Made by a program: the position numbers and the translations under genes. From Blumeriella jaapii (taxonomy: Eukaryota > Ascomycota > Leotiomycetes > Helotiales > Drepanopezizaceae), in contig VWND01000001.1 of NCBI GenBank assembly GCA_009599575.1, positions 186,001 through 250,000 on the forward strand: 64,000 nucleotides of DNA. Reading direction: 5' to 3'. The notes under the pieces are model-generated. The model searched no databases and was not told the origin of the DNA. It saw only the letters and a program-made list of their open reading frames with translations. Shown here in pieces: positions 11,778 through 22,899 of this stretch (positions are counted from its first letter, which is position 1; each line of letters starts with the position of its first letter).

Positions 11778-12747
11778 TCAGTTCGATTGGTCGAGCTTTT
11801 CGACAAAGCTCCGAAAATTCCGTAAATTAAAAAGTTTAACGAAACTTTCGTGCTTTTATCGAATCAAATTCTTAATAAAACCGTTTGCGTGCATTTTATC
11901 TATTAAAAGATATATAATTTTAAACTTCCTATTTTAATACTCTTAGCGAATCCATATATTACTTATATCGACGTAGCGAAGCTTCGTAAAAAATTTTCTT
12001 TTTGTTTTTTACGATTAATCTGATCGTTTGCTAATTATCGCAATATACGTTCCATTTAAAAACAACATCGAATCGAAACTTCTTAAAAAAACGTTGAAAT
12101 ACCATTATCTTTTTTACGGTCGCCACATAAGCAAATAGCTCCGTTTTAATAGAAAAAATAATAACTGTGTTTTATCGTACAGCTTTTTACAAAATAACAC
12201 CTCCGAAAAAAAAAAAGATATAACCCTAAAAAAATTTCCGAGTTTTTGAATCGTCGGCGAAAAAAGCGTCGATAAAAACTATTAATTGATTTTCCCGCTC
12301 CTTCCGACTATAAACGATTTCTAAAAATCTTGTTTTATAAAAATATCGAAGCGTTTAATTAGCTGCCTCGAAATATTAAAAACTTAAATTAATAAAAAAA
12401 TAAAAAAGCTGAAAGATTGCGAAGGCCACGTCGGGTCGAAGCATAATAGCCGTATACAAAATTAAACCGACCTTTTTTTAATACTTCTTGATCTGCGGAA
12501 GCGTAGCTACGCTTAGGTTTTTAACAAATTCGCAGGTTAAAAAAGGCGTGCTTAAAAAGCGCCCTTTGCATATACCAAACTTCGTAGCGATCTTTTCGAT
12601 ATACGAATCGTAAAACAGAAAGACTTCTTTTTTTTATTTGTTTCGTAAAATACGAATTCCGAGAAAATAGTCCAGATCTCCCATGCTTATAAGCTCGTAA
12701 GCCTTTTTCAAACCGAAAATGATTTCGTCGGCTTTTAACGAATGGAA
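11778..12747 (-). pseudogene. Copia pol, C-terminal part (end of reverse transcriptase and RNase H)
   Basis: Minus-strand frames show the last part of a copia reverse transcriptase and its RNase H. Motifs include FGLKKAYELISMGDLDYFLGIRI (split here: FGLKKAYELI, then DLDYFLGIRI), YIEKIATKFG, KKVGLILYTAIMLRPDVAFA, and a degraded ADDSKTR followed by TELFAYVATVK. The C-terminal segment LRYVDISNIWIR leads to MHANGFIKNLIR, and the stop is at 11,778-11,780. Stops interrupt the frame at several former Gln and Trp codons. The sequence continues, on the other side of Gypsy-A copy 1, at 19,237. The split falls inside the reverse transcriptase domain. Confidence 0.85.
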
Positions 12748-12752
12748 GGCGT

Positions 12753-13051
12753 TGTGACGATTCACTCTGTTGCCACCTCTCGTGTCACCCCAGCAACTAC
12801 GTATAGCTGCAAGCTCCCCAGCAACTACGTATAGCTGCAAGCTCCCTGGTCTCCTGGTGGGTCTCCCCATCAACTATGAAGACTATTATGTATATAAGGC
12901 TTTTTCCCCTTAGCAACCTCTACCTTTTGCAGTTGTTAATTCTAAGTGAATATTTTTGTTATTACAAAACCAAAGGCTCGTTTTTCATATCATATGAATA
13001 CGGCGACCAGTTGACTGATCTCCCAGCCCTTCGACTGATTAAATCGTTATA
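12753..13051 (+). repeat. Gypsy-A copy 1, 5' LTR
   Basis: 299 bp, starting TGTGACGATTCAC and ending CGTTATA. The terminal CA has become TA, as judged from CGTCACA in the 3' LTR. It contains a direct 28 bp duplication (12,791-12,818 and 12,819-12,846) that is single in the other LTR copies of this family in the window. Confidence 0.95.
12891..12897 (+). promoter_or_regulatory. TATA box of the Gypsy-A LTR promoter
   Basis: TATATAA in the middle of the 5' LTR. The same box is in the 3' LTR (near 19,070-19,077) and in the other copies, as expected for the U3 promoter of an LTR retrotransposon. Confidence 0.6.
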
Positions 13052-13269
13052 TTATTAACAACTCTTTTTTTACGCTGGCGACGGCGTAAACTATCTTTCC
13101 TCTCGAATTTCTTACGAGTCACACCAAAGTGATCGACCGGTCGTAAAAAAGCTTATTTCCGCACTTCGCGAAGAATAGCACCTGTTCAACGATTTTCCCT
13201 TTAGCAAAGCTTTTCAGCTCCTGCTATTACATCACAACCTCCCTTTTTTCAATCAGCGAAAAATCAGCC

Positions 13270-14690
13270 TTTCCCAAAAGCTTTTTTTTTTGAAAAACAA
13301 TCTTCCCTCCGAGAAAAAAAAAACAAAGGAAAAAGCAGAGCGCTAACCATTTCGCCTGCCATTTTTTTTTTGTAACCTAGCGCTGAGAGCATTCAATTGA
13401 GACTTTTGCAAAATCAACTGAAAAAAGCGCAAGAGCGTGAACGACAACTTTTGGAAATTATACGACTGCGACAGACCTTTTAATCAGAGCGTTTAATAAA
13501 ATCCATCGAACGTGCTTCTGCCAGTCGCGAATCTGCTGCTTTTTTTCGCAACGTTTTATTTCAACTAACAAACGCTGCAAACCAACTTCCACGCTTTTCG
13601 CGAACTCTTTTTGGATTTTTCCATAACGGCCAAAACCTTAGCGCGCCTTTTAAACGCTATAGTTTCTATTTATTTGCTGATTCTCGACTAGCTCGTATAA
13701 AGCGCGTTCCAAACCTTGAGTTTAAGCTAAATAATAGTAAAAATTATAAAGCACGCTACTAGAAGATTAAAGTTTTCGACAACCTCGAATTCTACCACGA
13801 TTATTTCGCTGGCGATCGATCCCGCAAGAATTACATACTCGATCAGACCGAAAGCGTGGCAAGAGAATTTTTAACCCCGCGTATCTTGGACCGTTCCGAC
13901 CCTATATCTTCCGAAAAATTAATGAAAAAGATCGCCGATTTTCTGGCCGACCCTTCAAACGTTCAGAAAGCGGAAAACGAGTTCAAAATGCTTGTAATAA
14001 ATACGCACGACGACTTTTGGCGATTCTACCTGCGATTTTCCACCTTCGCAGCGAACGCTTAAATACGAATTAACAAACAGCTTCGAAACGCTTTTCGCGA
14101 CAAAATACCAAGGCGTCTACGGGAAAAGCTGCATTTGGAATGGGCGCGTACAACGACCTTCAAAGATTGGCTCACCGCCGTTCGACAAAAAGAACAAGGT
14201 TAGTTGGCTAAACGAATTCTATACGCGAATCGCTTTTCAATCAAGTCTACCATTCATTAAGATGGTAAGTCTTCAACCAAAATATATTACGAATTAAATC
14301 GTACGTACGAAAGTCGTCCAAATGCTTTACAGGCTTCTTTTCAGCCCCTTGTTTTTCCTCCTCCTCTACGCCAAAACGCCCCTCCTGGCGTTTTTCCTTT
14401 TCGATCGGACCAACGACAACGCTCGTCCTCTACTTCACACCAGAGAGTTTAAAAAGGCCAATTTGCAAAACCTTTTACGGGCCGACTCTCGGTTCCACCC
14501 AAAAGCCTTCCCAGGCTGATAAGTGTAAACGAGGTCGAGCCGGCCGAAAATTCGCCCTTTAATAATAATAGTAAAAACGAAAACCCTTCTCCAAACGACT
14601 TCCAAGACGCATATAAGAAAGTTGAAAGCTCTTCCGCTAATCGGGGAAACGCCCAGGTCTAAGCAAAGCCTTCTTCTTAAGCGTATTGCG
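13270..14690 (+). pseudogene. Gypsy-A copy 1 gag
   Basis: Frame 2 carries a gag-like protein with stops. First is a Leu/Gln/Arg heptad segment (LLQNQLKKAQERERQLLEI) that should form a coiled coil. Then comes a globular part with NLEFYHDYFAGDRS, LTPRILDRSDP, KKIADFLADPSNV and DFWRFYLRFSTFAANA. Last is a Pro/Ser/Asn-rich tail with a run of Asn. Family knowledge: gag forms the particle of LTR retrotransposons. Stops fall at former Gln or Trp codons. Pol follows in frame 1, a -1 relation often used for frameshift expression, although later indels could also account for it. Confidence 0.8.
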
Positions 14691-16740
14691 CGATATGCGT
14701 TACCTTAACGTTCGAAAGCTTTTTAATAGCGATTTATTAACAATTCCCGTTACACTTACTAAAAATGGCCTTTCGTACAAAGTGAAAGCGCTCGCCGACT
14801 CTAAAGCGAACGGTTATGCGTTGATCGATTCGGCGCTGATCAAATCCTTTTTTTTTTTTTTAAAACCTTTGATTTAACCTCTCCCGGCTCTTTTTCCTGT
14901 AAAAAGGTATAATAAAGCTCGTGGCCATTTAATCATACATTTTACGCTTTTCAACCTTATTATTAACAATCGAATACAATCGTTTACTTCTTTTTTGATT
15001 ATCAATCTCGGAAATTATAGTATGATTCTAGAAAAAGCTTGATTGGCCGAACACCAAGTTCTATTAGATTGTAATAAACGCAAGCTTTATTAGCCGAAGT
15101 TTTACCCCCCCACAGCCTTTTACGCTCGTTGTATTAAAGTCTCTTATTTGCACCCCCGAAAGATTTAATCTCGCCATCAAAACGACGCTGTAAAACGTGA
15201 CAAAAACCTTGACCAATTATGGCAAACCTACGACGCTGTGCGGAGCGCGAAAAGGTCGAATTTCATTCGCGGTGCCAATTTCGATAGCGACGCCAGTGGG
15301 ATAATACAAAAAATTACACCACTTTTCCAGGCTGCCGATCCTCTTTTTATTATTTTTTTTTTTTCTTTTCTCCCTTCGTCAAAACAGCTTTTTCGTTTTA
15401 CGAAAAACAGTTACACCAAAGACCGAAAAAAAGCCTTCGCCGCGATGGCCTTTCAGCTTAATATAATCGATAATTCAAACAAGCCATCTTCTAAACCTCT
15501 CAAACGACCAATTCGAAAACGAGTCCCTTAATCTACTGCTTACCCAATTTTTATTTGTTAAATTATTGCACACGCTTTCAAGCTGATTTTCAGAAAAAAA
15601 GTAATTAAAATGTTTTCAACTTTCTTGTACGAGATCGACAAAATATTAAACGACTTTACGTATAACACTTTCCTCAAAACCCAATCTTACAGTCTTTTCG
15701 AACGTTTCAGAACCAATAAAATATCGATTTCGACCTTTTTAATCAGCTTAGCGGAGCTAACTTCGAATAAACTTTTCTTCGAATCTTTTTCTCCGGAATA
15801 CAAAAACCTCGAACACGTGTTTTCTAAAGCCGCCAGTAACGAGCTAGCCCCTCACCGGCCCTACGACTATAAGATCGAGCTCATTGTAAATGAGAAAAAG
15901 CTGAAATACACTCTTTTATACAAAATGTCGATTCCAAAGCTCGAGATTATCAAAACCTACCTGCAAAATAATCTTGACAAAAGCTTCATCGAACCTTCCA
16001 CCGTTCCCTTCGCTGCTCCAGTGCTTTTCGCCAAAAAACCCGACGGTTCACTGCGTTTTTGTATCGATTATCGAGCTTTTAATAATATCACTCGTAAGAA
16101 TCGCTACCCTTTTCCTTTTATCGATAAGACTTTTGCTCGTCTTTCGGAAGCGCGAATTTTTACGAAGCTCGATATTCGTCAAGCTTTTTATAAAATTCGA
16201 ATAGACCCTGCTAATGAAAAACTGACGACGTTTCGTACGCGTTACGGCGCTTATAAATGCAAAATGCTACTTTTTGGCCTTATTAATAGACCCGCAATTT
16301 ATCAACGCTATATGAACGACGTTCTTTTCGATTATTTGAACGATTTTTATATTGTATACCTGAATGATATTCTTATCTATTCGTCCGACCTTTTGGAACA
16401 CGCCATACACGTTCGCAAAATGCTTCAAAAGTTCGCTGACGCTGAATTACAGGCCGATATTCGGAAATCTGAATTCAACGTTATTCGGACCCGTTACCTA
16501 AGCTTTATTATTTTAATTAAAAGCCTAAAAGTAGACCCAAAGAAAGTTTCCGTAGTCGCCCACTGGAAGCCTCCTACTATTGTAAAAGGTGTACAAAGCT
16601 TTTTTGGTTTTTATAATTTTTACCGACGTTTTATTCGAAACTACGATATAATTACAAAACCTTTGGTTCATTTAACCAAGGCTAACGTTCTTTTCAATTT
16701 CACTTCTGAATATCAGGAGAGTTTCGACCTTTTATACTAG
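14686..16740 (+). pseudogene. Gypsy-A copy 1 pol, protease and reverse transcriptase part
   Basis: Frame 1. The protease has the segment ALADSKANGYALIDSALI (14,791 on). The usual Asp-Ser-Gly-Ala reads Asp-Ser-Lys-Ala, so the flap-side glycine is lost. The reverse transcriptase is open from 15,610 to 16,740 with IEPSTVPFAAPVLFAKKPDGSLRFCIDYR (cited in parts: the KPDGSLRFCIDYR motif), FTKLDIRQAFYKIRI, a degraded LLFGLINRPAIYQRYMN and YLNDILIYS. In this last motif the catalytic YLDD has become YLND at 16,357-16,368. Both changes fit G-to-A or C-to-T mutation. About 700 bp between protease and reverse transcriptase is low-complexity linker with stops. Confidence 0.9.
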
Positions 16741-16742
16741 CC

Positions 16743-18932
16743 TTTACTACTGCATCAGTTTTATAATATTATAAGCAAAACCTTCCCTGCATATTAAAAA
16801 CTAACGTTTCCGACGGCGTAATAGCTTTTGTGCTTTCGCAATTCCATAGCGACGACTGGCTTCCAATCGCTTATTTCAGCAAAACTATAGCCTTCGCAAA
16901 GCTAAACTACGTCGTACACGACAAAAAAATGCTCGCAATCGTAAGATTTTTAGGCAATTTTCGTGCTGAACTGGCTAGCTTAATTCATCAGATCAAAATA
17001 ATTACTAATCACAAAGCCTTGGAGTATTTTATAACCTCCAAACTCTTAAACGCTCGACAAGCACGCTAAGCCGAGCTTCTCGCCGACTACAATTTTCTTA
17101 TTACGTACAAACCAGGTAAACACAACCTTTTGGCTAACGCACTGACACGTCGTACGAGCGAACTCGACCGCTAAAACTCCTTTAAACGCACTCAGCGCCT
17201 GCAAACCCTTTTTCGAGCAAATCAGATTAATCACCGCCTTTTGACTGAAAAACTTCGATTTTCCACGGTCTCCGAAACAGCTGTTTTTATCGTTGAAATA
17301 GCTGATTTTTCTTTCGCATTCCGTATCGTTGACCAGCTCTTCTACGCTAATCGTACAGCCAGCAGCCTGATGGCCTTCCGAAAGAAAACTGTACGAAACG
17401 CTACGAAGGAGAACGACGATAACAATACTCCGTTTTCGTATACACTTAAACGCGATCTGCTATTATATCACGGTCGCCTGATAGTACCAGACGTCGATCA
17501 TTTTCGTTTGGCCTTTGTACGAAAAGTGCACGACCAGATTTTTATCGTTTACCCTAGCGTTCGCAAGACTACGCAATTGCTTTCGGACCAATATTATTAG
17601 CGAAGTATAACAGCTTTCGTAAAACAATACTGTCGCAATTGCCACGCTTATCGAAGAAGTTTTGTTTTAAAAAATAAGCGCCCCGGTTTTTTTCAGCCTT
17701 TTTTTGTTTCTGACCACTTTTAGAAGCACGTTACAATAAACTTTTGCAGCTTTAATAAAAACAAATACGGTTACGATAACGTGTTCGTAATAATAGATCG
17801 CTTTTCCAAGCAAGCTATTTCGATCCCTTGCTATAAGAATATCGACGCTCGAAGCCTCGCCAAATTGTATATATTTCATATATACAAGTATTTTGGCCCT
17901 TCAAAAAGTATTATTAGCGATCGTAGCCTCTAGTATTAGTTTACCTTTTGGTCTGAATTAAACAAAATACTCGATACGCAATTAAAGCTTTCGACAGCCG
18001 CTCATCTTAAAACCGACGGTCAGACCGAAATTTACAACCAATACCTGCAAAAACGCCTTCGACCCTTCGTGAATTTTTATTAAAACGATTGAAGCGAATT
18101 TCTCTTAATAATGGATTTCGCCCAAATGATTTTTCCTTACGAGAATCTAGATGGCCTTTCACCTTTTGAAATTATACACGGTTATACTTCCCACACCAAT
18201 TGAAACTGAAAGCTCGATACTTTTCTTTCTCCTAACCCTTTACATAAGCTAAACGCAGACGAAGCTCGTGCGTACGCTCGCCGCCACTACGACGCCTGGA
18301 ACTTCGCCAAATCGCACTTCCAATAAGCCTACGAAAAAATAAAAAGAAATGCGAATAAATCTCGCCGCGCGAACGATTTTGACGTTGGCGACTACGTATG
18401 GCTCGATATGCGCCCATTTCCGACCTCCCGGCCCTTCCGCAAGCTCGACAACCCTACAAACGGCCCTTTTAAGATTATAGCTAAAATTTTCGACAACGTT
18501 TTCAAGCTAAACCTTTCTAATATTATAAACGTACACCCAGTTTTTTACGCTAATCGACTGCGTAAAGCAGCTGACGACGCGCTCCCAGGTCAGATTAACC
18601 TAATCCCTAAACTTATTAATATAACTAGTAAGCTTGAATACAAAGTCGAAAAATTGATCGCTTGTCGAATGCAGCGGAAGACCCTTTAGTATAAAGCTTT
18701 TTAAGTAGGCTTAAATGAAAATCTCACGTGGTACCCCGCGTTTGACTTTATATACGCTCCTCTGAAAATGCGCGACTTTCATTTGGCGCATAAGAAGCTT
18801 TCCGGTCCTTTTGCAAAATTTATAGACTGGCTGAAGGCATATTCCGAAGGTTTGGACTCGTACGATCATTTGGATAGTGACGTATCAATGGATAAAAGCT
18901 CGAGGGCGCGCTTTTTTCGGACGGGGGGGTAG
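16743..18932 (+). pseudogene. Gypsy-A copy 1 pol, RNase H, integrase and chromodomain-like end
   Basis: Frame 3, so a one-base indel separates it from the reverse transcriptase (between about 16,740 and 16,790). RNase H: TNVSDGVIAFVL, WLPIAYFSKTI, YNFLITYKPGKHNLLANALTR. Integrase zinc motif: HDQIFIVYPSVRK with one His mutated to Tyr, then CRNCH. Integrase core: NVFVIIDRFSKQ and ISDRS hold two Asp residues, and TDGQTEIYNQ the Glu. The GPY/F motif appears as NGPFKIIAK. The C-terminal part KLEYKVEKLIACR...WYPAFDF resembles a chromodomain, which directs integration into marked chromatin in chromoviruses. The frame ends in TAG at 18,930-18,932, next to the LTR, after a run of Gly codons that is also the polypurine tract. 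Confidence 0.88.
18919..18932 (+). other. Gypsy-A polypurine tract overlapping the pol stop codon
   Basis: GGACGGGGGGGTAG lies directly before the 3' LTR. It also encodes the last residues and stop of pol, so the primer site and the coding end are the same bases. Confidence 0.8.
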
Positions 18933-19231
18933 TGTAACGATTCACTCTGTTGCCACTTCTCGTGTCACCCCAGCAACTACGTATAGCTGCAAGCTCCCCA
19001 GCAACTACGTATAGCTGCAAGCTTCCTGGTCTTCTGGTGGGTCTCTTCATCAACTGTGGAAACTATCATATATATAAGGCTCTCTCCTCTTAGCAATCTC
19101 TGCCTTCTGCAGTTGTTAATTCTAAATGAATATTTTTGTTATTACAGAACCAAAGGCTCGTTTCTCATACCATGTGAACACGGCGACCAGTTGACTGATC
19201 TCCCAGCCCTTCGACTGATTAAATCGTCACA
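18933..19231 (+). repeat. Gypsy-A copy 1, 3' LTR
   Basis: 299 bp, TGTAACGATTCAC...CGTCACA. It differs from the 5' LTR mainly by C/T and G/A changes. It shares the internal 28 bp duplication (18,971-19,026, second unit imperfect), so the duplication predates insertion. Confidence 0.95.
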
Positions 19232-19236
19232 GGCGT

Positions 19237-22200
19237 AGTATAAAACTTAAATATCGTCGACGTAAAACGCCACGTACACGCTCCGCATCTCGTTGGCGAA
19301 TATACAAAACTCTTCGCCCATTGGTTCGAACTTTAGCTTCTTTAAAATATTGGCAAATTCGCCGTACCATAAAGCTGAAAAATCTCTCAATCCATACAAA
19401 GCTCGGTTTAACTATACCATCATACCTAGTTGTTTAAATCCATCAAACAGATAGCACGTAACTGGCTTATTCCTAAAATCTCGTTTTGCATTAACGAAAA
19501 CATTAACCATATCGAATTGCTTAACTTTCAGATCGAAATAGGCCGCCAGCGTTATAACCGTTCGGAAAAAACGGGCTGCGAATATAGCTGCGTATATAAA
19601 AAAGATTAAAGCTTCGTTTTGAAAATCTCTTCTTACGACTAGTTTCGATTTGCACCGCTGCAACTCGCCTAAGCTATTCGTTTTGTATATAAAGACCCAT
19701 TTGAATAAAATAAGCTTTATGGTTTCATTCCTTTTAACAATCCTTCAGCACTTTCTGATTTCTAAGTTTTTAATCTCGGTTTTTATTTCTTTTCTGAACT
19801 GCTTTTCCATCTGATGGTTTTTCAACTCGTTTCAGTTTCTTAAAGCCTTCGGAAAGTTATCCCGATATTGTTTTTGATCGGAAAATTAAATATTTCTTAC
19901 CGATTCTCTTCTTATCGAAGCCGCTACCACTGCGTAAACAACCTGAAAATCTTTTCCATCCATCTGAATCGGCTCGTCTATCCAAAACGTATAAACGAAT
20001 TCGTCGATCTGTTATTTAATAAATAAAGCCACTAGTTAAAAGATTTCGCATACCATAACGTATATTTCCGGTCTATCCGGCCAATATAAAATAAAATCTA
20101 TACGATTTCGTTTGGCAATCTTTAAAATCAGCTGCTTTCTATCGCTTATCGGAAACTTCGATTTATTCCTTCTACTCCTACTCCTTTTGAATAGTACCTC
20201 CTTCTTAATAATCAGCCTTTAAAAAAGCTTCCAAAAGCAAGCGTTCAAATGGCTGCTCTATTCTAAATCGATTTAGCGCCTGATCTGCCGGGCGATAGCT
20301 TTTAATTATAATTTAAAAGATTAAATTGCGCGCTTTCTTATATAAGGCCATTTTCATGCCCGCGCCGGAAAACCTCCTAAAGCTTTGCTCTGCTTTATTC
20401 TGTTTTACAATAATAAGCTTTGCTAATTTGTTATTTCTTTTTAAACCTCCATAACCTTTTGACGCTTTTATCGCGTCGGTCAAAATATTTCGGATATGCT
20501 TTATATACTCCCGACTGATAACTAATTTTGAAAATTAAAAACTGGTCGGTAATAGCTTTATCGAAAAAGCTTTTATAAAAAACCATCACTCCCGAGTTTT
20601 AAACGTTTGAATCGACCGTAAAAAAAAGCTCGATCGCCTCGACCTTTATTAGGTCTTCCACCCCCGAAGATTTGGCTTCCTCTGAAATATTTAAATCCAT
20701 TAGTATTAAAATGTCTTTCTCCTCCACCGTAAGCTTTAGAAGTCCACCAAAAAAGCCTGAAATCGGTCCTGATTCTGATAGCGGCTCCGGTAAAAAAAAA
20801 CCTCCATTTTTTTTTGTAAAATCTAAAAATTGCTCGTTTTGTAATAATAGCTTTTCCTTTGTATCACCCTCCTTTCAGCACACCGAGTTTTGCTAGTCTG
20901 CGCCGCCATTAAAACCGCCCGCTAATATCTGATACTTAGCGTCCTAAGCTTTTTCGTTTTCCGCGTCTTCGATAAATTCCACGGTCTTCTAAAGCTTTAG
21001 TCTAATTATGAAACTTAGATTTTCAGCCTTCGAAAAATAAAACTTAAACTCGTTAAACACTACGTTTCGGCTTGTAATTATACGCATTAGCTGAAGCACC
21101 CAGATTTTGTAAATATTAAAAGCGCTATATTTAATTAAATATCCGATATATCCCTTCGGGAGAATCTTAAATTTTTTTTTATATCTTATAGCCTTCCGAT
21201 CCTTTATTATTAAATACGCACAAGCTCCGTACGCATAAACTTTGCTTCAATCTGGTCTGAGATCGGCCGTACGCGCCTTTATAATAGCAGAATCGTAATA
21301 CCGAAAATATTGCCTGAACCAATTATGCAAAACTTTATTTAAAAACTTAAATTGTTTTCTAGCAAGCGGCGACATATTATACAAATGCGCTGCTGCTTTT
21401 ATCGTTTCGGGCCAAAAAAAGGTTGAAAGTCCCGCCCTAATTTTTATTTTTATCGAACGCTCAATTACTTCCTTCTCTGCTCGTTCGATCGAGCCGTTTA
21501 GCTAATATACGTAAAATGGAATCAATTTCAAATCGATATTTTTACGCTCCGCTTATTTCTAATACTCCGAAATAGTGTTTTTTTATTTTGGAATTACCAA
21601 CGATTCGTTATTTTATCGAATTTTGCAAATGGAAAGATTGTATTAGCGTTTTACTTATGCGTCGAATATCTGAAAACGGTTCAAAACGATCTTTATACCT
21701 TTCGTCCTGATAGCGAAAGCCCAAATCTTTCCACTGTATTCGTCCTTTATCAGGAACATCTACGTCGAGCCGTTGTAAGCTTTTTTACGACCTTTAGAAT
21801 AATCGTAAAAGTCTCAACCGATGCAAAAAAAAAATCTGAAAGATTTATTTTTTTAATATTACCTTTGAAATCACCTGCTTTAAATGCGTAACAGCACATT
21901 CCTCGCATTCCACTCTGATTAAGCCCTTGATTTTTACTCCACGAATGTTCTCGACCAGCTTTTCGAACGCGTTTTTATTCAAATAGCCCGAACGAAAATG
22001 CCATAAGCGCGCATCGTTATCCCGATCGTACGTAAACACGCTGCTTTTTTTAAATTTATAACGCGTACAACGTTTCGGAATTATATAAATTATTAAGCCG
22101 GGCGAATCACGTTTTAAAAAATGCAAATTATCACGTGGAAAATACGAATAAAAAAAACAGTTGATCTTAATATATTTAAATACACAAAAATCGGCGATCG

Positions 22201-22740
22201 TTTAACACTGACGTTTCAAAATAAAGCTTTTAAAGCTTTCAGAACGAAAAGTATTATTTAACCCTTGAAACTAATAACCCTTTTTAGCCAAAAGACTAGC
22301 GGAAATAATATTAATAATAAAGTTTAAAACGAACGCCACGTTATTAAAAACCATATCCCAAAGCTTTCCATTTTTTTTGCGAAAAGCCCCTTTTATTAAA
22401 CGACTTTTTTTCCCGACGATTGAAAAACTTTATATATCTGCATAAACGCTATTAATAGGGTTATTAACCTTTTTATAAAACCCTTCGATAAAAAGATTCT
22501 TGTCGTTCACCAAATAAGTTCCAAAACAATTGTTAAAAAAAATACTTTTGTCCAAAAAATAATACTGACCAAGCTTTAAAGCCAGAACGTTAATTCCGAA
22601 ATGCTTTTTAATCGCATCAAAATAAAAAAACAAAAAGTTGCGGTAAAAAACTTTTTCTGATCGTTTTTGAAAATTGACTTTGGAATTTGTTTTAGCTTGA
22701 TTATTAAAACTCTAAGAATTTTGTTAATTGCGACCATTTA
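19237..22740 (-). pseudogene. Copia pol, N-terminal part (protease, integrase, start of reverse transcriptase)
   Basis: Read on the minus strand from high to low coordinates. A degraded protease region with TYLVNDKNLFIEGF lies near 22,430-22,633. The GAG-pre-integrase zinc region ARLWHFRSGYLNKNAFEKLVENIRG and CEECAVTHLKQVIS is at 21,845-22,126. The integrase core is near 21,200-21,800, and GYIGYLIKYSAFNIYKIW lies at about 21,100-21,170. The reverse transcriptase N-terminus has AAIFAARFFRTVITLAAYFDL and FDMVNVFVNAKRDF at 19,412-19,663. This order (integrase before reverse transcriptase) defines copia. Many stops and phase changes are present. It continues at 12,747 beyond the inserted Gypsy-A. 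A plus-strand frame at 20,672-20,896 is antisense noise. Confidence 0.85.
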
Positions 22741-22899
22741 AATACTTTTTTTATTTAAAGCTTTTAAAACCTTTTTATAATTAAAAAACAGCTCTTTTCG
22801 CATTTCAGCGATCTTCTGCCTGTTTAAAAGATTAGAAAAAGTTTTTTTTTTACGACGACCATCTATTGCGTACAAAAGCTTTTTACAATCGGTTAGAAA

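Larger units (their letters stand above)
12753..19231 (+). mobile_element. Gypsy-A copy 1: complete Ty3/gypsy retrotransposon with chromodomain-like end
   Basis: A 6,479 bp element bounded by two 299 bp LTRs and a perfect 5 bp duplication GGCGT (12748-12752 and 19232-19236). It lies inside the copia reverse transcriptase. Order on the plus strand is gag, protease, reverse transcriptase, RNase H, integrase, GPF motif and chromodomain-like end, which is the gypsy (chromovirus-like) order. Pol's TAG (18930-18932) directly touches the 3' LTR. It is the least mutated repeat in the window, with a 376-residue open reverse transcriptase segment. It still carries stops, a frame change between reverse transcriptase and RNase H, and changed catalytic residues in protease and reverse transcriptase, so it should be inactive. 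Confidence 0.96.

Noticed and set aside
12634..12873. Single open frame joining copia reverse transcriptase to LTR sequence
   Set aside because: It crosses the Gypsy-A insertion boundary at 12,753. The N-terminal third is LTR translation, so it is not a fusion gene.
20672..20896. 74-residue plus-strand frame
   Set aside because: It lies antisense within copia pol and has no motif; Ser/Pro/Lys-rich shadow.
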